From a virus: 36,041 nucleotides of DNA. The notes below the pieces were generated by a model. It was not told where the DNA came from and ran no database searches. It saw only the letters and a list, made by a program, of their open reading frames with translations. The DNA is taken from the IMG/VR virus record IMGVR_UViG_3300047562_001072, positions 1 to 36,041 of that record, one strand, 5' to 3'. How positions within the stretch are numbered: position 1 is the first letter of the stretch; each line of letters begins with the position of its first letter. Shown piece after piece: positions 17,633-26,012 of the stretch. Made by a program: the position numbers and the translations under genes.

Positions 17633-17914
17633 ATGCTCACAACAGTTTCAGTTTTAGACAGCTCAACCGAATTGGTTCCCGCAAGCGACACCGGATATAA
17701 ATTTGTAATGCTCCAAAACGACGGCACGGTGAACGTCCGTGTATCGTTTAGCGGAGGCACGCCGACAAGCTCGCTTGGGTACACTCTGGAGGCTAACGGA
17801 GGCCAGTTGATTTTGACCGACAGCGCAAACCCAGGCGCGTTGTTACTCGGTAAAAACGGAATCAACGGAATCAGCGGAACCACTGGTCAGGATGTAATTG
17901 TCGAATACTATTAA
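17633..17914 (+). CDS. small beta-rich structural protein
   Basis: 93 aa, all strands and turns by pattern (SSTELVPASDTGYKFVMLQNDGTVNVRVSFSGG). It lies between the signal-peptide protein and the tailspike, one base after the former's stop. Probably an accessory fibre or collar piece. No family is recognised. Confidence 0.5.
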   Translation: MLTTVSVLDSSTELVPASDTGYKFVMLQNDGTVNVRVSFSGGTPTSSLGYTLEANGGQLILTDSANPGALLLGKNGINGISGTTGQDVIVEYY

Positions 17915-17917
17915 ACC

Positions 17918-20281
17918 ATGTCAGGATTTACACAGATAGGCGTAGGGTCGAGCGCCAACGACGGAACCGGGGACGCATTGCGGACGGCGATGCAGGCGGT
18001 AAATTCAAATTACGGACGGACGACCAGAGCATTAGACAGCGTCACCGATCTCGCATCTGAAGCGGCGGCGGCGGGTTATACCAGGATAGTCACTGACTCT
18101 GATCGAGGCGGCGTGTTTAAAGCCGTTAATAGCGGTGTGCCTGACAGTGGTTTAGTTTTTGGCAGCGCGACAGCCGGATGGACTTGGCAGAGAGTTTACG
18201 AAGGCGCGATAAAAGCAACATGGTTTGACGTGACCGCTGACGGATCTACGGATGACAGAGACGCATTGCGATTAGCATTGTTGGCAGCCGATGGGAAAAC
18301 ATTGTCCTTGCCAGATGGTGTTATTGTTGTGGGATCTCAAATATCTATCACGCTAGAAGAGATCAACATTGAGGGTCAGAATTCGACTATTAAAAGCGGG
18401 GCAGCAATCAGTAATCCAATGATCCTTTTGACATCATGCAGCAAATTTGATTGCAGGGGAGTCACATTTGACGGCAACTCAAACGGGACTTTGATAGGCG
18501 TCAGGATTAACAACGATGAGGACTTAAACGGGCAGTCCGTTTATTTAGACAACTGTATTTTCAAAAATTTCACAACATCAAACGGCAATGAAAATCCTTA
18601 TGGGTTTTTAGCCTATGGATCTTTTGAAAATGTCATTGTTGAAAACTCAAAATTTGAAACGATCCAAAACACAGCGGCAAGTGGAAACAGAATATCAAAA
18701 GGAGTTTACGCTGATTCTGCATCATCTACGCGAGGCACAAAACATTTTTTTGTAACGAATTGTATATTTGACACGATCACGCCATCAAATGACGCAGACG
18801 CAATTTATCATGAATGGTTTGATGGAAGTGAGGACGCGACATTGAACGTGTCTGGATGCGTGTTTAACGATGTCGCTAAACGATGTGTTAAATCACAAAT
18901 CAAAGGTGTAACGTATGTAACAAACTGCCGAGCAGAAAACACTGCCGTAGATGCTGTAACGTGTGTGGATTTACAATATGGTGGCGGAATTATTTCAGAT
19001 TTTACGTATGTGTGTAACAGCACATCCAATTCACCAACGTATTTATTCAAAGTAAGCCGAAACAGCGACACAACAGATGGTGTGCTCATCAAAGGGATCA
19101 AAGTGATGGGATCTCAAGATTTTGATGGGGCGATTGTTTTTATTGATCCAGAGAGCGGTGAGAAGAATTTTGATTTCGTCCACGTCGATGATGTTCTTGT
19201 AAGCGTATCAATTCCAAGATTTGCGATCCATTACGCAAACGGAAACGACGTAAACGTGGCTCAGGTTGACGAGATCAATTTTTCTAATATCAGATTAAAA
19301 AATCTGACTGGAGAATTTATTGATCTTTGGAGAGGTGGAGCGATTGCTGGCACGGCTGGAAACCGATCGCTTGTTAATGTCGGAGTTAGGAACATTACAA
19401 ACCTCGGAACATCTCAAAAGTTTTACAACTCTGGAGCGTCTGGCAGCGCGACTAACAACGGGTTGAATTTGTTGAGATGGGAAAACATCAAAGGCATCAC
19501 GTTTGAGGACAGCTATTCTGCCGGTCAAATTAGCAACACAGCACACACGATTGAAAATGGATTGATATACAATTTAACTGGGCCTAATAACTCAGTTATT
19601 CCGGCTGTTAAGGAATTGAAAGTTGCTGACATGAATAGCAACCTGAAAGTATTTGACGCTGACACAGATATTTCAGTTGCAAACAACACCATTACAATAT
19701 CAGCGCATCCGTTTGTAAACGGTGAGCAGGTAGCGGCTGACTCTGCTGGGAATACATTGCCGACAGGGATGAGTGAGGGTGTGAGATATTATGTTTCTGT
19801 CGTTGATTCCAGCACAATAAAACTTTTTACGAATCCAGACCTTGTTACTGGAGAAGTTGATATTACCGCAATCGGATCTGGGCAATGTCGAATCATTGAT
19901 CTAAACGACATCTTTAAAATTGAATTAGTGCCAGGTGTCACTGCGGGCGACGAAAGGGCGCACATTAGCACAGCCTTTGTAAAATGGCAGACAAATAAAA
20001 CAGCGGCTCCTTACGGGTCTTATATTGCCGAGGACTGGCTGACATGCGTCAGGGACTCAGCTACAACTCTGTATCAAGTCAATCAAATCAACGAAGTAAA
20101 AAATCCGGGGTCAGGATTTATTGAGCCAAAATGGGTTTTTGATTCGGTCGCTGCGAGCATGTATTTTACATCTAACGTACCTGATTATTCTGGAGTCATT
20201 TATATGATCCATTTCTTGTCGGGGTTAAGCGGTGCATCTGGCACAAGCAGAACCCTCGGAACCTTTAAATGGATGTTTTAA
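17918..20281 (+). CDS. tailspike, pectate-lyase-like beta-helix
   Basis: 787 aa. The N-terminus GFTQIGVGSSANDGTGDALRTAM is the common phage fibre anchor type. Near residue 100-130, ATWFDVTADGSTDDRDALRLAL and LSLPDG mark the start of a pectate-lyase/right-handed beta-helix domain. The following region has repeated short strands with Asn ladders (VENSKFETI, VTNCIFDTI, VSGCVFNDV). A C-terminal strand-rich domain follows. It probably binds and may cut surface polysaccharide. Much of the gene is AT-richer than the head genes. Confidence 0.78.
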   Translation: MSGFTQIGVGSSANDGTGDALRTAMQAVNSNYGRTTRALDSVTDLASEAAAAGYTRIVTDSDRGGVFKAVNSGVPDSGLVFGSATAGWTWQRVYEGAIKATWFDVTADGSTDDRDALRLALLAADGKTLSLPDGVIVVGSQISITLEEINIEGQNSTIKSGAAISNPMILLTSCSKFDCRGVTFDGNSNGTLIGVRINNDEDLNGQSVYLDNCIFKNFTTSNGNENPYGFLAYGSFENVIVENSKFETIQNTAASGNRISKGVYADSASSTRGTKHFFVTNCIFDTITPSNDADAIYHEWFDGSEDATLNVSGCVFNDVAKRCVKSQIKGVTYVTNCRAENTAVDAVTCVDLQYGGGIISDFTYVCNSTSNSPTYLFKVSRNSDTTDGVLIKGIKVMGSQDFDGAIVFIDPESGEKNFDFVHVDDVLVSVSIPRFAIHYANGNDVNVAQVDEINFSNIRLKNLTGEFIDLWRGGAIAGTAGNRSLVNVGVRNITNLGTSQKFYNSGASGSATNNGLNLLRWENIKGITFEDSYSAGQISNTAHTIENGLIYNLTGPNNSVIPAVKELKVADMNSNLKVFDADTDISVANNTITISAHPFVNGEQVAADSAGNTLPTGMSEGVRYYVSVVDSSTIKLFTNPDLVTGEVDITAIGSGQCRIIDLNDIFKIELVPGVTAGDERAHISTAFVKWQTNKTAAPYGSYIAEDWLTCVRDSATTLYQVNQINEVKNPGSGFIEPKWVFDSVAASMYFTSNVPDYSGVIYMIHFLSGLSGASGTSRTLGTFKWMF

Positions 20282-20284
20282 CCC

Positions 20285-22249
20285 ATGCCATACATCATTC
20301 CATCATCAGCAGTCACGCCGGGAACTGTTTATCAACCTGGCAAAGGTGTGCCAGCCTATATTACAGCCAACGCCAGGGCTATGGCGTGCATAAAAGGCGG
20401 CGCGTTGTCAGCAACTCACATGCTTGACCAGTCACCGCGTAACAACGGCACGCGCAGGACTGGGGAAAAGGGAAGATGTTACACGGCTGACGGGACTGAT
20501 GACGAAGTCAATTACGGCGACATCGGATCAGCAATTTGGTTTAGCGGATGGGTCAAGCTCAACTCTGACGATCAATGCTTGTTTAGTTTGTCAAACGACA
20601 CTAACACTAATCTCATTGTATCATCTGGAGTATTGACCGCTGGAGCCACATTGACGCTTTCAGCGATCAAGGTGGACAACGTGACTAAAACCGCATCCGA
20701 GGCTGGCGCATTACTAAACGATAATCTCTGGCATTTCCTATCATGCGGGATCGGTGACGGGCTGGGGGGCGCATCCACTGCGGACGATGTCAGATATTTT
20801 ACCGATGGCACAAACCACGGATCTGTAAGCGGATTTGATTGGCGATTTTGGGCGACGGCTCCGACTGCTGACGAATTGACCGAGGCTTACAGTGGCGAGT
20901 CAACAAACCGCAACTCAGCCAGTTTGAGCAAGTACGCGCTCTGGTCCAAGATGGATGAGCAGGGCGGGACTACATCTTACGACTCCAGCGGCAACGACTT
21001 GACCGGCACAATCACAAACGCGACGCTCGCCACCTTCCACGCAACACAGGACATTTGGAGTTTTCAGAATCAGGTTGGATATAACCTAAGCGGATCGGTT
21101 TATATACCAAGAGACGAGTCCGACCCATCAAACGACGTTCTCGGAAATCCGCTCATCTACTCGGGACGCAGGCCGAACGATTTAAAAATCAATGACAGCA
21201 ACTGCTTAAAACTCAACGGAATTAATCAGGCTGTGAGGGTTATTGATAATCCGGCTTTTGATATAACCGATAATTTAACCATAATGGTTTGGCCTAAATT
21301 TAATTCAGCTACACCTTCAAACCAAACAATGTTAGCAAAACATGATATTGGTTTAAATTATAGGGAGTATTTATTTAGGATCGGATCAAGTCAAAAATTA
21401 CAATTTTATATAGGTGATGATGGTGGGTCATCTGCGATTGTAATTGAGAGCGATTCAGCTCTATCTGACCTAGATTCTTTTAATTTATATTCATGCACAT
21501 TCCAGTCTGGTTCAATTGTTTTAAGTAGAAACGGGATTCCACTTCCCAGTACAGCGTCGGGAAATGTTCCAACATCGTTGACGCCGAATTTAGCGGACTT
21601 ATCAATTGGATGTTTTTTTAATTCTGGCTCTAAAACATCTCTCATAGACGGTCAACTATTTGACGCAAGAATCTACAACCGAGTTTTATCAGCGTCAGAA
21701 ATCCAATCCATTTACGAAGATTCCAGAAACCTGACCGACGACGCAAACCTTGTCGGAAGGTGGAAATCTCAAGAAGGGGCTGGGGCTGTTGTTTATGACT
21801 CATCTGGCAACGAAAACCACGGCACAATCGAAAACGCAGCGTCAAATTGGGGAGTGACTCAGGATTTGGTGCATTCAAATTTGTTGGAAGGATTTTCTCT
21901 TTACGAACACGCATCAAGTGATCCTATTAGAGTCCCATTTGGATCAGATGGTCAGCCGTTATCAATAACACCTCCAACGGGGTATTCTAAAACCTCTGAC
22001 TATTACGCGGGCGACTACCACAACGACGCAGAGACGACCGTTGATTTTGATCCAGACTCAACGCCGGAGATGGGAGCGACGCAGCTTGGCATTACGGTTC
22101 CATCAGCTCACGCATTCGGGGACGCATTTACAGCCAGCGATCAAATTTTCTCCCGCCAGCGCACTAAAACCGAGGATCGTTTCTTGGTGTTTACTGAAGC
22201 GCAAACCGGATCAGCTTTAACCAACATCCAGAAATATACTCAACCATGA
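20285..22249 (+). CDS. LamG/concanavalin-like receptor-binding protein
   Basis: 654 aa with two concanavalin-A-like (LamG) repeats. Marks: WSKMDEQGGTTSYDSSGN near residue 219-236 and GRWKSQEGAGAVVYDSSGN near 492-510, each followed by G-T-I-x-N-A. Between them is a typical LamG strand set (FDITDNLTIMVWPKF; SIGCFFN; DARIYNRVLSASEIQSIY). Such domains bind sugars. With the tailspike it forms the adsorption set. The part around 21.2-21.7 kb is AT-rich. Confidence 0.72.
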   Translation: MPYIIPSSAVTPGTVYQPGKGVPAYITANARAMACIKGGALSATHMLDQSPRNNGTRRTGEKGRCYTADGTDDEVNYGDIGSAIWFSGWVKLNSDDQCLFSLSNDTNTNLIVSSGVLTAGATLTLSAIKVDNVTKTASEAGALLNDNLWHFLSCGIGDGLGGASTADDVRYFTDGTNHGSVSGFDWRFWATAPTADELTEAYSGESTNRNSASLSKYALWSKMDEQGGTTSYDSSGNDLTGTITNATLATFHATQDIWSFQNQVGYNLSGSVYIPRDESDPSNDVLGNPLIYSGRRPNDLKINDSNCLKLNGINQAVRVIDNPAFDITDNLTIMVWPKFNSATPSNQTMLAKHDIGLNYREYLFRIGSSQKLQFYIGDDGGSSAIVIESDSALSDLDSFNLYSCTFQSGSIVLSRNGIPLPSTASGNVPTSLTPNLADLSIGCFFNSGSKTSLIDGQLFDARIYNRVLSASEIQSIYEDSRNLTDDANLVGRWKSQEGAGAVVYDSSGNENHGTIENAASNWGVTQDLVHSNLLEGFSLYEHASSDPIRVPFGSDGQPLSITPPTGYSKTSDYYAGDYHNDAETTVDFDPDSTPEMGATQLGITVPSAHAFGDAFTASDQIFSRQRTKTEDRFLVFTEAQTGSALTNIQKYTQP

Positions 22250-22749
22250 TTAAAGTAATCGCTCCAGACGCTAATTTCCTGCCGGCTTACATGTCCGGTA
22301 AATGGTGGGACACGCAGTTGATTCAGACTGCCGCCACACGCCAATGCTTTGTTAAACGGATCTCAGGCGGTGATAGCTGCATTGAGTTTCCAGACGCGAC
22401 GCTCCTGCCATTGACGGCTTTTCTTGGATCAGCTCCAGATGGGTTTGTGATCCATAATTGGCCATGCTTCCTTAGTTTGACAGCTGCCAAATATAACGAT
22501 CCTGTACCGGAAGGAATCCATGACCGGATCATCACGGACGACGAGGGGGTTGAGACCGTTAAAACCTGGGCGCAATGGGGCAGCTCAGCGCATGTCGATT
22601 TAACAAATGGCACTAAAGGCATCCCGTTGGTTCACAATTACACGGCATGCACAAACGTCGAGGCGGTGACGTTGTATGGGCTGGCGGGCTATACATTGCT
22701 TGACACGGCATCGTATCGGGCATTGATGCCAGTATCAGAGGGTGTTTAA
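22246..22749 (+). CDS. unknown protein after the receptor-binding genes
   Basis: 167 aa, coupled to the upstream gene by ATGA. It has paired aromatic and cysteine residues (WPCFLSL, YTACTNVEAVTLYG) and no membrane segment. No enzyme motif is seen; I looked for an endolysin signature and found none. It may be a fibre assembly helper. Confidence 0.45.
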   Translation: MIKVIAPDANFLPAYMSGKWWDTQLIQTAATRQCFVKRISGGDSCIEFPDATLLPLTAFLGSAPDGFVIHNWPCFLSLTAAKYNDPVPEGIHDRIITDDEGVETVKTWAQWGSSAHVDLTNGTKGIPLVHNYTACTNVEAVTLYGLAGYTLLDTASYRALMPVSEGV

Positions 22750-22777
22750 GTTTTACATTTTGGCGGCTTTAGTCAAA

Positions 22778-22960
22778 ATGAAATTAACGATGAATCACCC
22801 GAACATTATCCGCATCGGAGACGCTCTGGCAGTTACAACGCTGGCGCTGACTGCCGCTCAGATACAACCATATATCGGGATCATCACCGGCATTTTGGCA
22901 TCCATTTTTTATATCACTAAAATTCTGGACTGGTGGAAAGATCGTGAGCGCAGAGACTAA
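22778..22960 (+). CDS. small membrane protein, putative holin
   Basis: 60 aa from the ATG at 22778. A GTG at 22742 would add 12 residues. Two hydrophobic segments (ALAVTTLALTAAQIQPYIGIITGILASIFYI) are followed by a charged tail WWKDRERRD, a holin-like layout. It begins a run of three overlapping membrane-protein genes at the end of the late operon. Function is inferred from topology and position. Confidence 0.5.
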   Translation: MKLTMNHPNIIRIGDALAVTTLALTAAQIQPYIGIITGILASIFYITKILDWWKDRERRD

Positions 22961-23204
22961 ACTCCTATTGACCCGCATCAGCCGGCCATTGCTTGCTTGG
23001 TATTTCGCATTACTATACGGAGGAGGTTATGCCGGGTTATGGGAGACGGATGAGCATCAGGACAAGTTGCTTGGAACAGTTGTCTTAATGGTGGCGCTGT
23101 TTTTCTTTGGTGAGGGCGCGGCGGCCAGGTTTGGATTAGGTGATGCGTTGGCGGAGCGCATTAAACCGCAACCACAACCACAACAGCCGGAGGTTAAAAA
23201 GTGA
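22944..23204 (+). CDS. membrane protein, putative second holin or antiholin
   Basis: 86 aa starting at GTG (no in-frame ATG nearby). Hydrophobic segments near residues 16-31 (LLAWYFALLYGGGYAGL) and 43-60 (LGTVVLMVALFFFGEGAAA), then a Pro/Gln-rich hydrophilic tail (PQPQPQQPE). It overlaps both neighbours. Lysis role is likely but unproven. Confidence 0.45.
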   Translation: MSAETKLLLTRISRPLLAWYFALLYGGGYAGLWETDEHQDKLLGTVVLMVALFFFGEGAAARFGLGDALAERIKPQPQPQQPEVKK

Positions 23205-23629
23205 GGACGTGGGCGCATGCCATATTGATCTGCATCATCCTGACCGGGTGCCTGGGTGGTGTTATCCGACTGCCAGACGGGACGGAGGTCAGGCAGCCAT
23301 CACAGGCCAACACGCCAGCGACTCTGACCACTGCCGACGGGGTGACGATCTCCACAGGCGCGGATCTGCCACAAACAGCTACCGAGATCCGGGAGAGCGC
23401 GCGGGCTAAGCTCGTTTGGATCGGGGCGGCCTGCATTGTTGCCGGGATCGCCATCGCAACCTGGGGAGGATATCCAACGCCAGGCATTGGCGTAGGAGCT
23501 GCCGGGGCGTGCATCCTGCTGGCACAGGCATATCCTTGGGCATTGTGGTTGTGCGCCGGGTTGGTGGTCCTGTCAGGTGGGGTATATTTTGCGCACGAAA
23601 TAGGATTGCAAAAGCCCACTCCCAAATAA
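23201..23629 (+). CDS. putative lipoprotein with C-terminal membrane segments
   Basis: 142 aa from GTG. The N-terminus has a lipobox (IILTGCLGG), so cysteine 17 would carry the lipid. A hydrophilic stretch is followed by three hydrophobic segments around residues 70-88, 92-110 and 113-130. A lipoprotein with later membrane spans is unusual, and it does not look like a compact Rz1 spanin. It could still be part of the lysis set. It is the last gene before the late terminator. Confidence 0.5.
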   Translation: MRTWAHAILICIILTGCLGGVIRLPDGTEVRQPSQANTPATLTTADGVTISTGADLPQTATEIRESARAKLVWIGAACIVAGIAIATWGGYPTPGIGVGAAGACILLAQAYPWALWLCAGLVVLSGGVYFAHEIGLQKPTPK

Positions 23630-23674
23630 TTTTGGCCAGGTCACGAGGTCAAAAAACGGATTCGCTACCCGTGG

Positions 23675-23707
23675 AAGCCGTCTCTCAGAAATGGGGGGCG
23701 GTTTTTT
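23675..23707 (+). terminator. rho-independent terminator ending the late operon
   Basis: AAGCCGTCTCTC at 23675-23686 pairs, with several G-T wobbles, with the G-rich strand 23693-23704. The loop is AGAAAT and six Ts follow from 23702. It lies 46 nt after the last late gene and its T-run touches the start of the next gene. Confidence 0.65.
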
Positions 23708-23708
23708 A

Positions 23709-24068
23709 ATGCATGAATGTCAATGGTTTGCGGATAAAAATGAACAAGCGATTCAAAAAAGTGAACTCTTTGTTCAATTTTTTATTGACGCCAGTTCAGG
23801 GTTGTGGAATAGTTTGAACATCGACAGCGACAAGAACATTAAACATCACACACACATGACACTGACACAGGAATTCATTAAAAACCAATGGCACATGATC
23901 GACGTTAACACAATGCCTTCCAACGGAACAACACCGCGTGCGTTGGATGGGTTGAGTGTGGTTGACTCTGATACTAGTTTGCAAAACCTGCGCAGGCGGA
24001 TAGCCAAAACGCATCAGTACAATTCATTCAAATGCGTTTGGATGCCGAATAAAAAATCAGCAAAATAA
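23709..24068 (+). CDS. unknown small protein
   Basis: 119 aa starting at the ATG right after the terminator T-run (TTTTTTAATG). An in-frame ATG at 23691 would fall within the terminator stem. It is hydrophilic, with several His, Asn and Ser residues and an N-terminal MHECQWFADKNEQA. A transcript starting beyond the terminator, or read-through, is needed. No family is recognised. Confidence 0.55.
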   Translation: MHECQWFADKNEQAIQKSELFVQFFIDASSGLWNSLNIDSDKNIKHHTHMTLTQEFIKNQWHMIDVNTMPSNGTTPRALDGLSVVDSDTSLQNLRRRIAKTHQYNSFKCVWMPNKKSAK

Positions 24069-24072
24069 CATC

Positions 24073-24237
24073 ATGGAAACGAGAAAAATAACCATAAGGG
24101 AAATTATATCTGATTATAACCTCTGGATGGAATACGTTGACCCGTCCGGGGTTGACTCAGAACAAAAATTTAACTCCATGTCATTCGGCGAAAAGCTGGA
24201 CATCATCAAAGTTTGTTTTGGCATTGAAACTATATAA
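24073..24237 (+). CDS. 54-aa unknown protein
   Basis: Starts at an ATG four bases after the previous stop. The product is METRKITIREIISDY..., acidic in the middle (EYVDPSGVDSEQ) and ending LDIIKVCFGIETI. It is too short for domain calls. Tight spacing supports it being real. Confidence 0.45.
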   Translation: METRKITIREIISDYNLWMEYVDPSGVDSEQKFNSMSFGEKLDIIKVCFGIETI

Positions 24238-24241
24238 CGCC

Positions 24242-24349
24242 ATGGAAACACTCAGATTTCTCATATACTCGCTGTTATGCGCGTTACGTCCAGGCCCGTT
24301 AGATGAGGCCGCCAGCGCCGACCAGGACGCCACAGAATTTCCGCGTTAG
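24242..24349 (+). CDS. 35-aa micropeptide, possible
   Basis: Starts at an ATG four bases after the previous stop, following the same spacing. A hydrophobic N-terminal half (LRFLIYSLLCAL) is followed by a polar half. It ends at the first hairpin of the structured non-coding region. Low confidence because of length. Confidence 0.3.
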   Translation: METLRFLIYSLLCALRPGPLDEAASADQDATEFPR

Positions 24350-24525
24350 CGGATTCCCACCATACCAACCAAAACTCACCTCGCTCCGGCTGGATACCGG
24401 GGCGAGGCTTCAAAAAGATCCTGCGCGTTAGCGGTTGAAACCTTTAACGCCTGGGATCACCGGGGCAGGCATGAAGCCTGTTAATTTAGTCCACGCCGAT
24501 TGAGCGAGTCACTCGAATCGGCAAA

Positions 24526-24553
24526 CCCTGCCTCCCGCGTGGGATGTGCAGGG
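24526..24553 (+). repeat. 28-nt hairpin unit A
   Basis: Outer stem CCCTGC/GCAGGG and an inner TCCC/GGGA, followed by ACAATTT. Same length and layout as units B and C, which lie 102 and 198 nt downstream; sequence is more divergent. Confidence 0.5.
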
Positions 24554-24627
24554 ACAATTTCCGGCGCAATAACGCGCCAGAAAAACTAAACATAAATCTT
24601 GGTCGATTCAGTGTTTAGTCACCTATT

Positions 24628-24655
24628 CCCGGCTCCACGTGTGTGGATGCCCGGG
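24628..24655 (+). repeat. 28-nt hairpin unit B
   Basis: Outer CCCGG/CCGGG, inner TCCA/TGGA around the loop CGTGTG, ending GCCCGGGA. It shares loop and outer stem with unit C, but the inner stem differs on both sides. Confidence 0.7.
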
Positions 24656-24723
24656 AGGTTAACGGATTTCGAGGTAATTCCGCCTCGATAAAAAGAAACA
24701 AATCTCAAGCGTTTCTTTAACAA

Positions 24724-24751
24724 CCCGGCCTCACGTGTGTGAGTGCCCGGG
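24724..24751 (+). repeat. 28-nt hairpin unit C
   Basis: Outer CCCGG/CCGGG, inner CTCA/TGAG around the same loop CGTGTG, followed by ACAATTTT, 20 nt before the ATG of the next gene. Compared with unit B the inner pairs changed together, keeping the stem. Confidence 0.7.
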
Positions 24752-24771
24752 ACAATTTTCAAAAAAATATC

Positions 24772-25029
24772 ATGAAAAAAATCAGCGTAGTCAACGGAAC
24801 AGAGGCGGCTTTAATTATGGGGTGCGCCAAAAGCAACGTCATTAACATCAGCGACAAACTCGGTTGGGAGTACGAGCGGCGCGGGAACTCTAAGTATTAC
24901 CGACTAGCCGATATCTGCGGGCATGCCGGATGTACGCAAAAGGAGGGACTGCGGCGCGTCGATGATTATCGTGCGTCAAAGGGTTTGCCATCTGATGTCA
25001 AAATTGAGTTTCCGGGGGTGTCAAAATGA
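24772..25029 (+). CDS. small HTH DNA-binding protein
   Basis: 85 aa. An N-terminal helix-turn-helix pattern (GTEAALIMGCAKSNVINISDKLGW) is followed by a wing-like YERRGNSKYYRLADI and a helical tail. It resembles small excisionase or Nu1-type DNA-binding proteins. It is the first gene of the early operon, directly after the structured region, so a regulator or origin-binding role is plausible. Confidence 0.55.
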   Translation: MKKISVVNGTEAALIMGCAKSNVINISDKLGWEYERRGNSKYYRLADICGHAGCTQKEGLRRVDDYRASKGLPSDVKIEFPGVSK

Positions 25030-26003
25030 TTCCTGCATGGACGCAGAAACACTGCGAGCCAGTGCCAGGCGAGTGGCACGAAAACCGGCGCCGGGTCATC
25101 ACCGGGACGGACATCGCCAGCATAATGGGTGAAAATCCATATCAAAGCGCGTTTGAATTGTGGCTGAGTAAAAAGGGCGAACTGGAACGCCAGCCAGACA
25201 ATGAGGCTATGCGGATCGGGCGCATTGTAGAACCTGGACTCAGGATGGACGCGACACAGCGTTACGGTGAGGTCGCCGAATGCCTCAACATGCTCCAGAG
25301 TAAAAAATGGACTATCATGGGAGGCACACCGGACGGACTCAGAGTTGAAGCGCCTTGGTTGTTCGAATTTAAAACCGCCGGGATACGCAATAGCTGGGCA
25401 ACGTCCGACCTGTCACGGACGTCCTGGGGGCAGGAGGGAACTGATCAGGTGCCACCGCATTACCTGTATCAGTGCATGTGGTACATGGGGTTGACAGGCG
25501 CGGATCAGTGTAACCTCGTCGCGTTGATCTCCAATCACGGCATCCTGGAATACATTATCCCGCGGGACCAAGAGTTGATCGAGTACATGGTTGAGCAGGC
25601 GCAAGAATGGTGGAATGTGCATATCGTTAAAGACATCCAGCCGGATCTTGAATGGTCACCTAAAGTTGAGGATTGGATCAAGCGAAGGTATCCGACCACA
25701 GACAAGGCCAAAGTCATTGAGGCCGATCAGGAAACGGCTGACATGATCCGCGAATATAGCACGATCCGATCACAGCTCAAACAACTGGAGGCGGAGGAAA
25801 AGCAGCTCAAACTGGAGTTACTGGAACGTGTAGGCGACGCCTATAAACTGACCAGCGACGCGGGAACGATCACATGCCCTGAAGTTAAAGGGCGCGAGTC
25901 AGTAGACTGGAAACAACTGGCAGATGATCTGCGAATTGATCCAGCAGTTATCGCCAGGTACACACGCACAGGAAAATCAACAAGACAATTCAGATTCAAG
26001 TAA
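25026..26003 (+). CDS. YqaJ/lambda-exonuclease-like nuclease
   Basis: 325 aa. It degrades one strand of double-stranded DNA ends so that RecT can anneal the other. Conserved marks: RRRVITGTDIASIMGENPYQS (residues about 19-39), GGTPDGL with the metal-binding Asp near 101, and EFKTAG with the E-x-K pair near 112. A C-terminal coiled coil (about 240-275) is added. Starts at ATGA overlap with the HTH gene, and recT follows. Exonuclease plus annealase is the Red/RecET arrangement. Confidence 0.88.
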   Translation: MIPAWTQKHCEPVPGEWHENRRRVITGTDIASIMGENPYQSAFELWLSKKGELERQPDNEAMRIGRIVEPGLRMDATQRYGEVAECLNMLQSKKWTIMGGTPDGLRVEAPWLFEFKTAGIRNSWATSDLSRTSWGQEGTDQVPPHYLYQCMWYMGLTGADQCNLVALISNHGILEYIIPRDQELIEYMVEQAQEWWNVHIVKDIQPDLEWSPKVEDWIKRRYPTTDKAKVIEADQETADMIREYSTIRSQLKQLEAEEKQLKLELLERVGDAYKLTSDAGTITCPEVKGRESVDWKQLADDLRIDPAVIARYTRTGKSTRQFRFK

Positions 26004-26012
26004 TAAAAGTTT

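Larger units (their letters stand above)
24341..24771 (+). ncRNA. gene-free, hairpin-dense region, candidate structured RNA or origin
   Basis: About 420 bases without a credible gene but with at least ten consecutive hairpins. Stems: CCGC/GCGG (24341-24352); 11 bp with one wobble (24379-24389 with 24397-24407); GCGTTA/TAACGC (24425-24450); CAGGC/GCCTG (24466-24480); GCCGATT/AATCGGC (24495-24522); hairpin A 24526-24553; GGCGC/GCGCC (24563-24578); ACTAAACA/TGTTTAGT (24585-24619); hairpin B 24628-24655; TCGAGG/CCTCGA (24669-24688); AAAGAAAC/GTTTCTTT (24692-24718); hairpin C 24724-24751. It sits between late and early genes. RNA is the simplest reading; a DNA-level role such as an origin is possible. 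No known RNA class was recognised. Confidence 0.55.

Noticed and set aside
23633-23690. tRNA-like sequence before the late terminator
   Set aside because: No cloverleaf, T-loop or acceptor pairing could be made; only the terminator stem is supported.
24137-24349. Longer 70-aa frame across the 54-aa gene
   Set aside because: Its first half overlaps the 54-aa gene in another frame; only the last 35 residues from the ATG at 24242 follow the local spacing.
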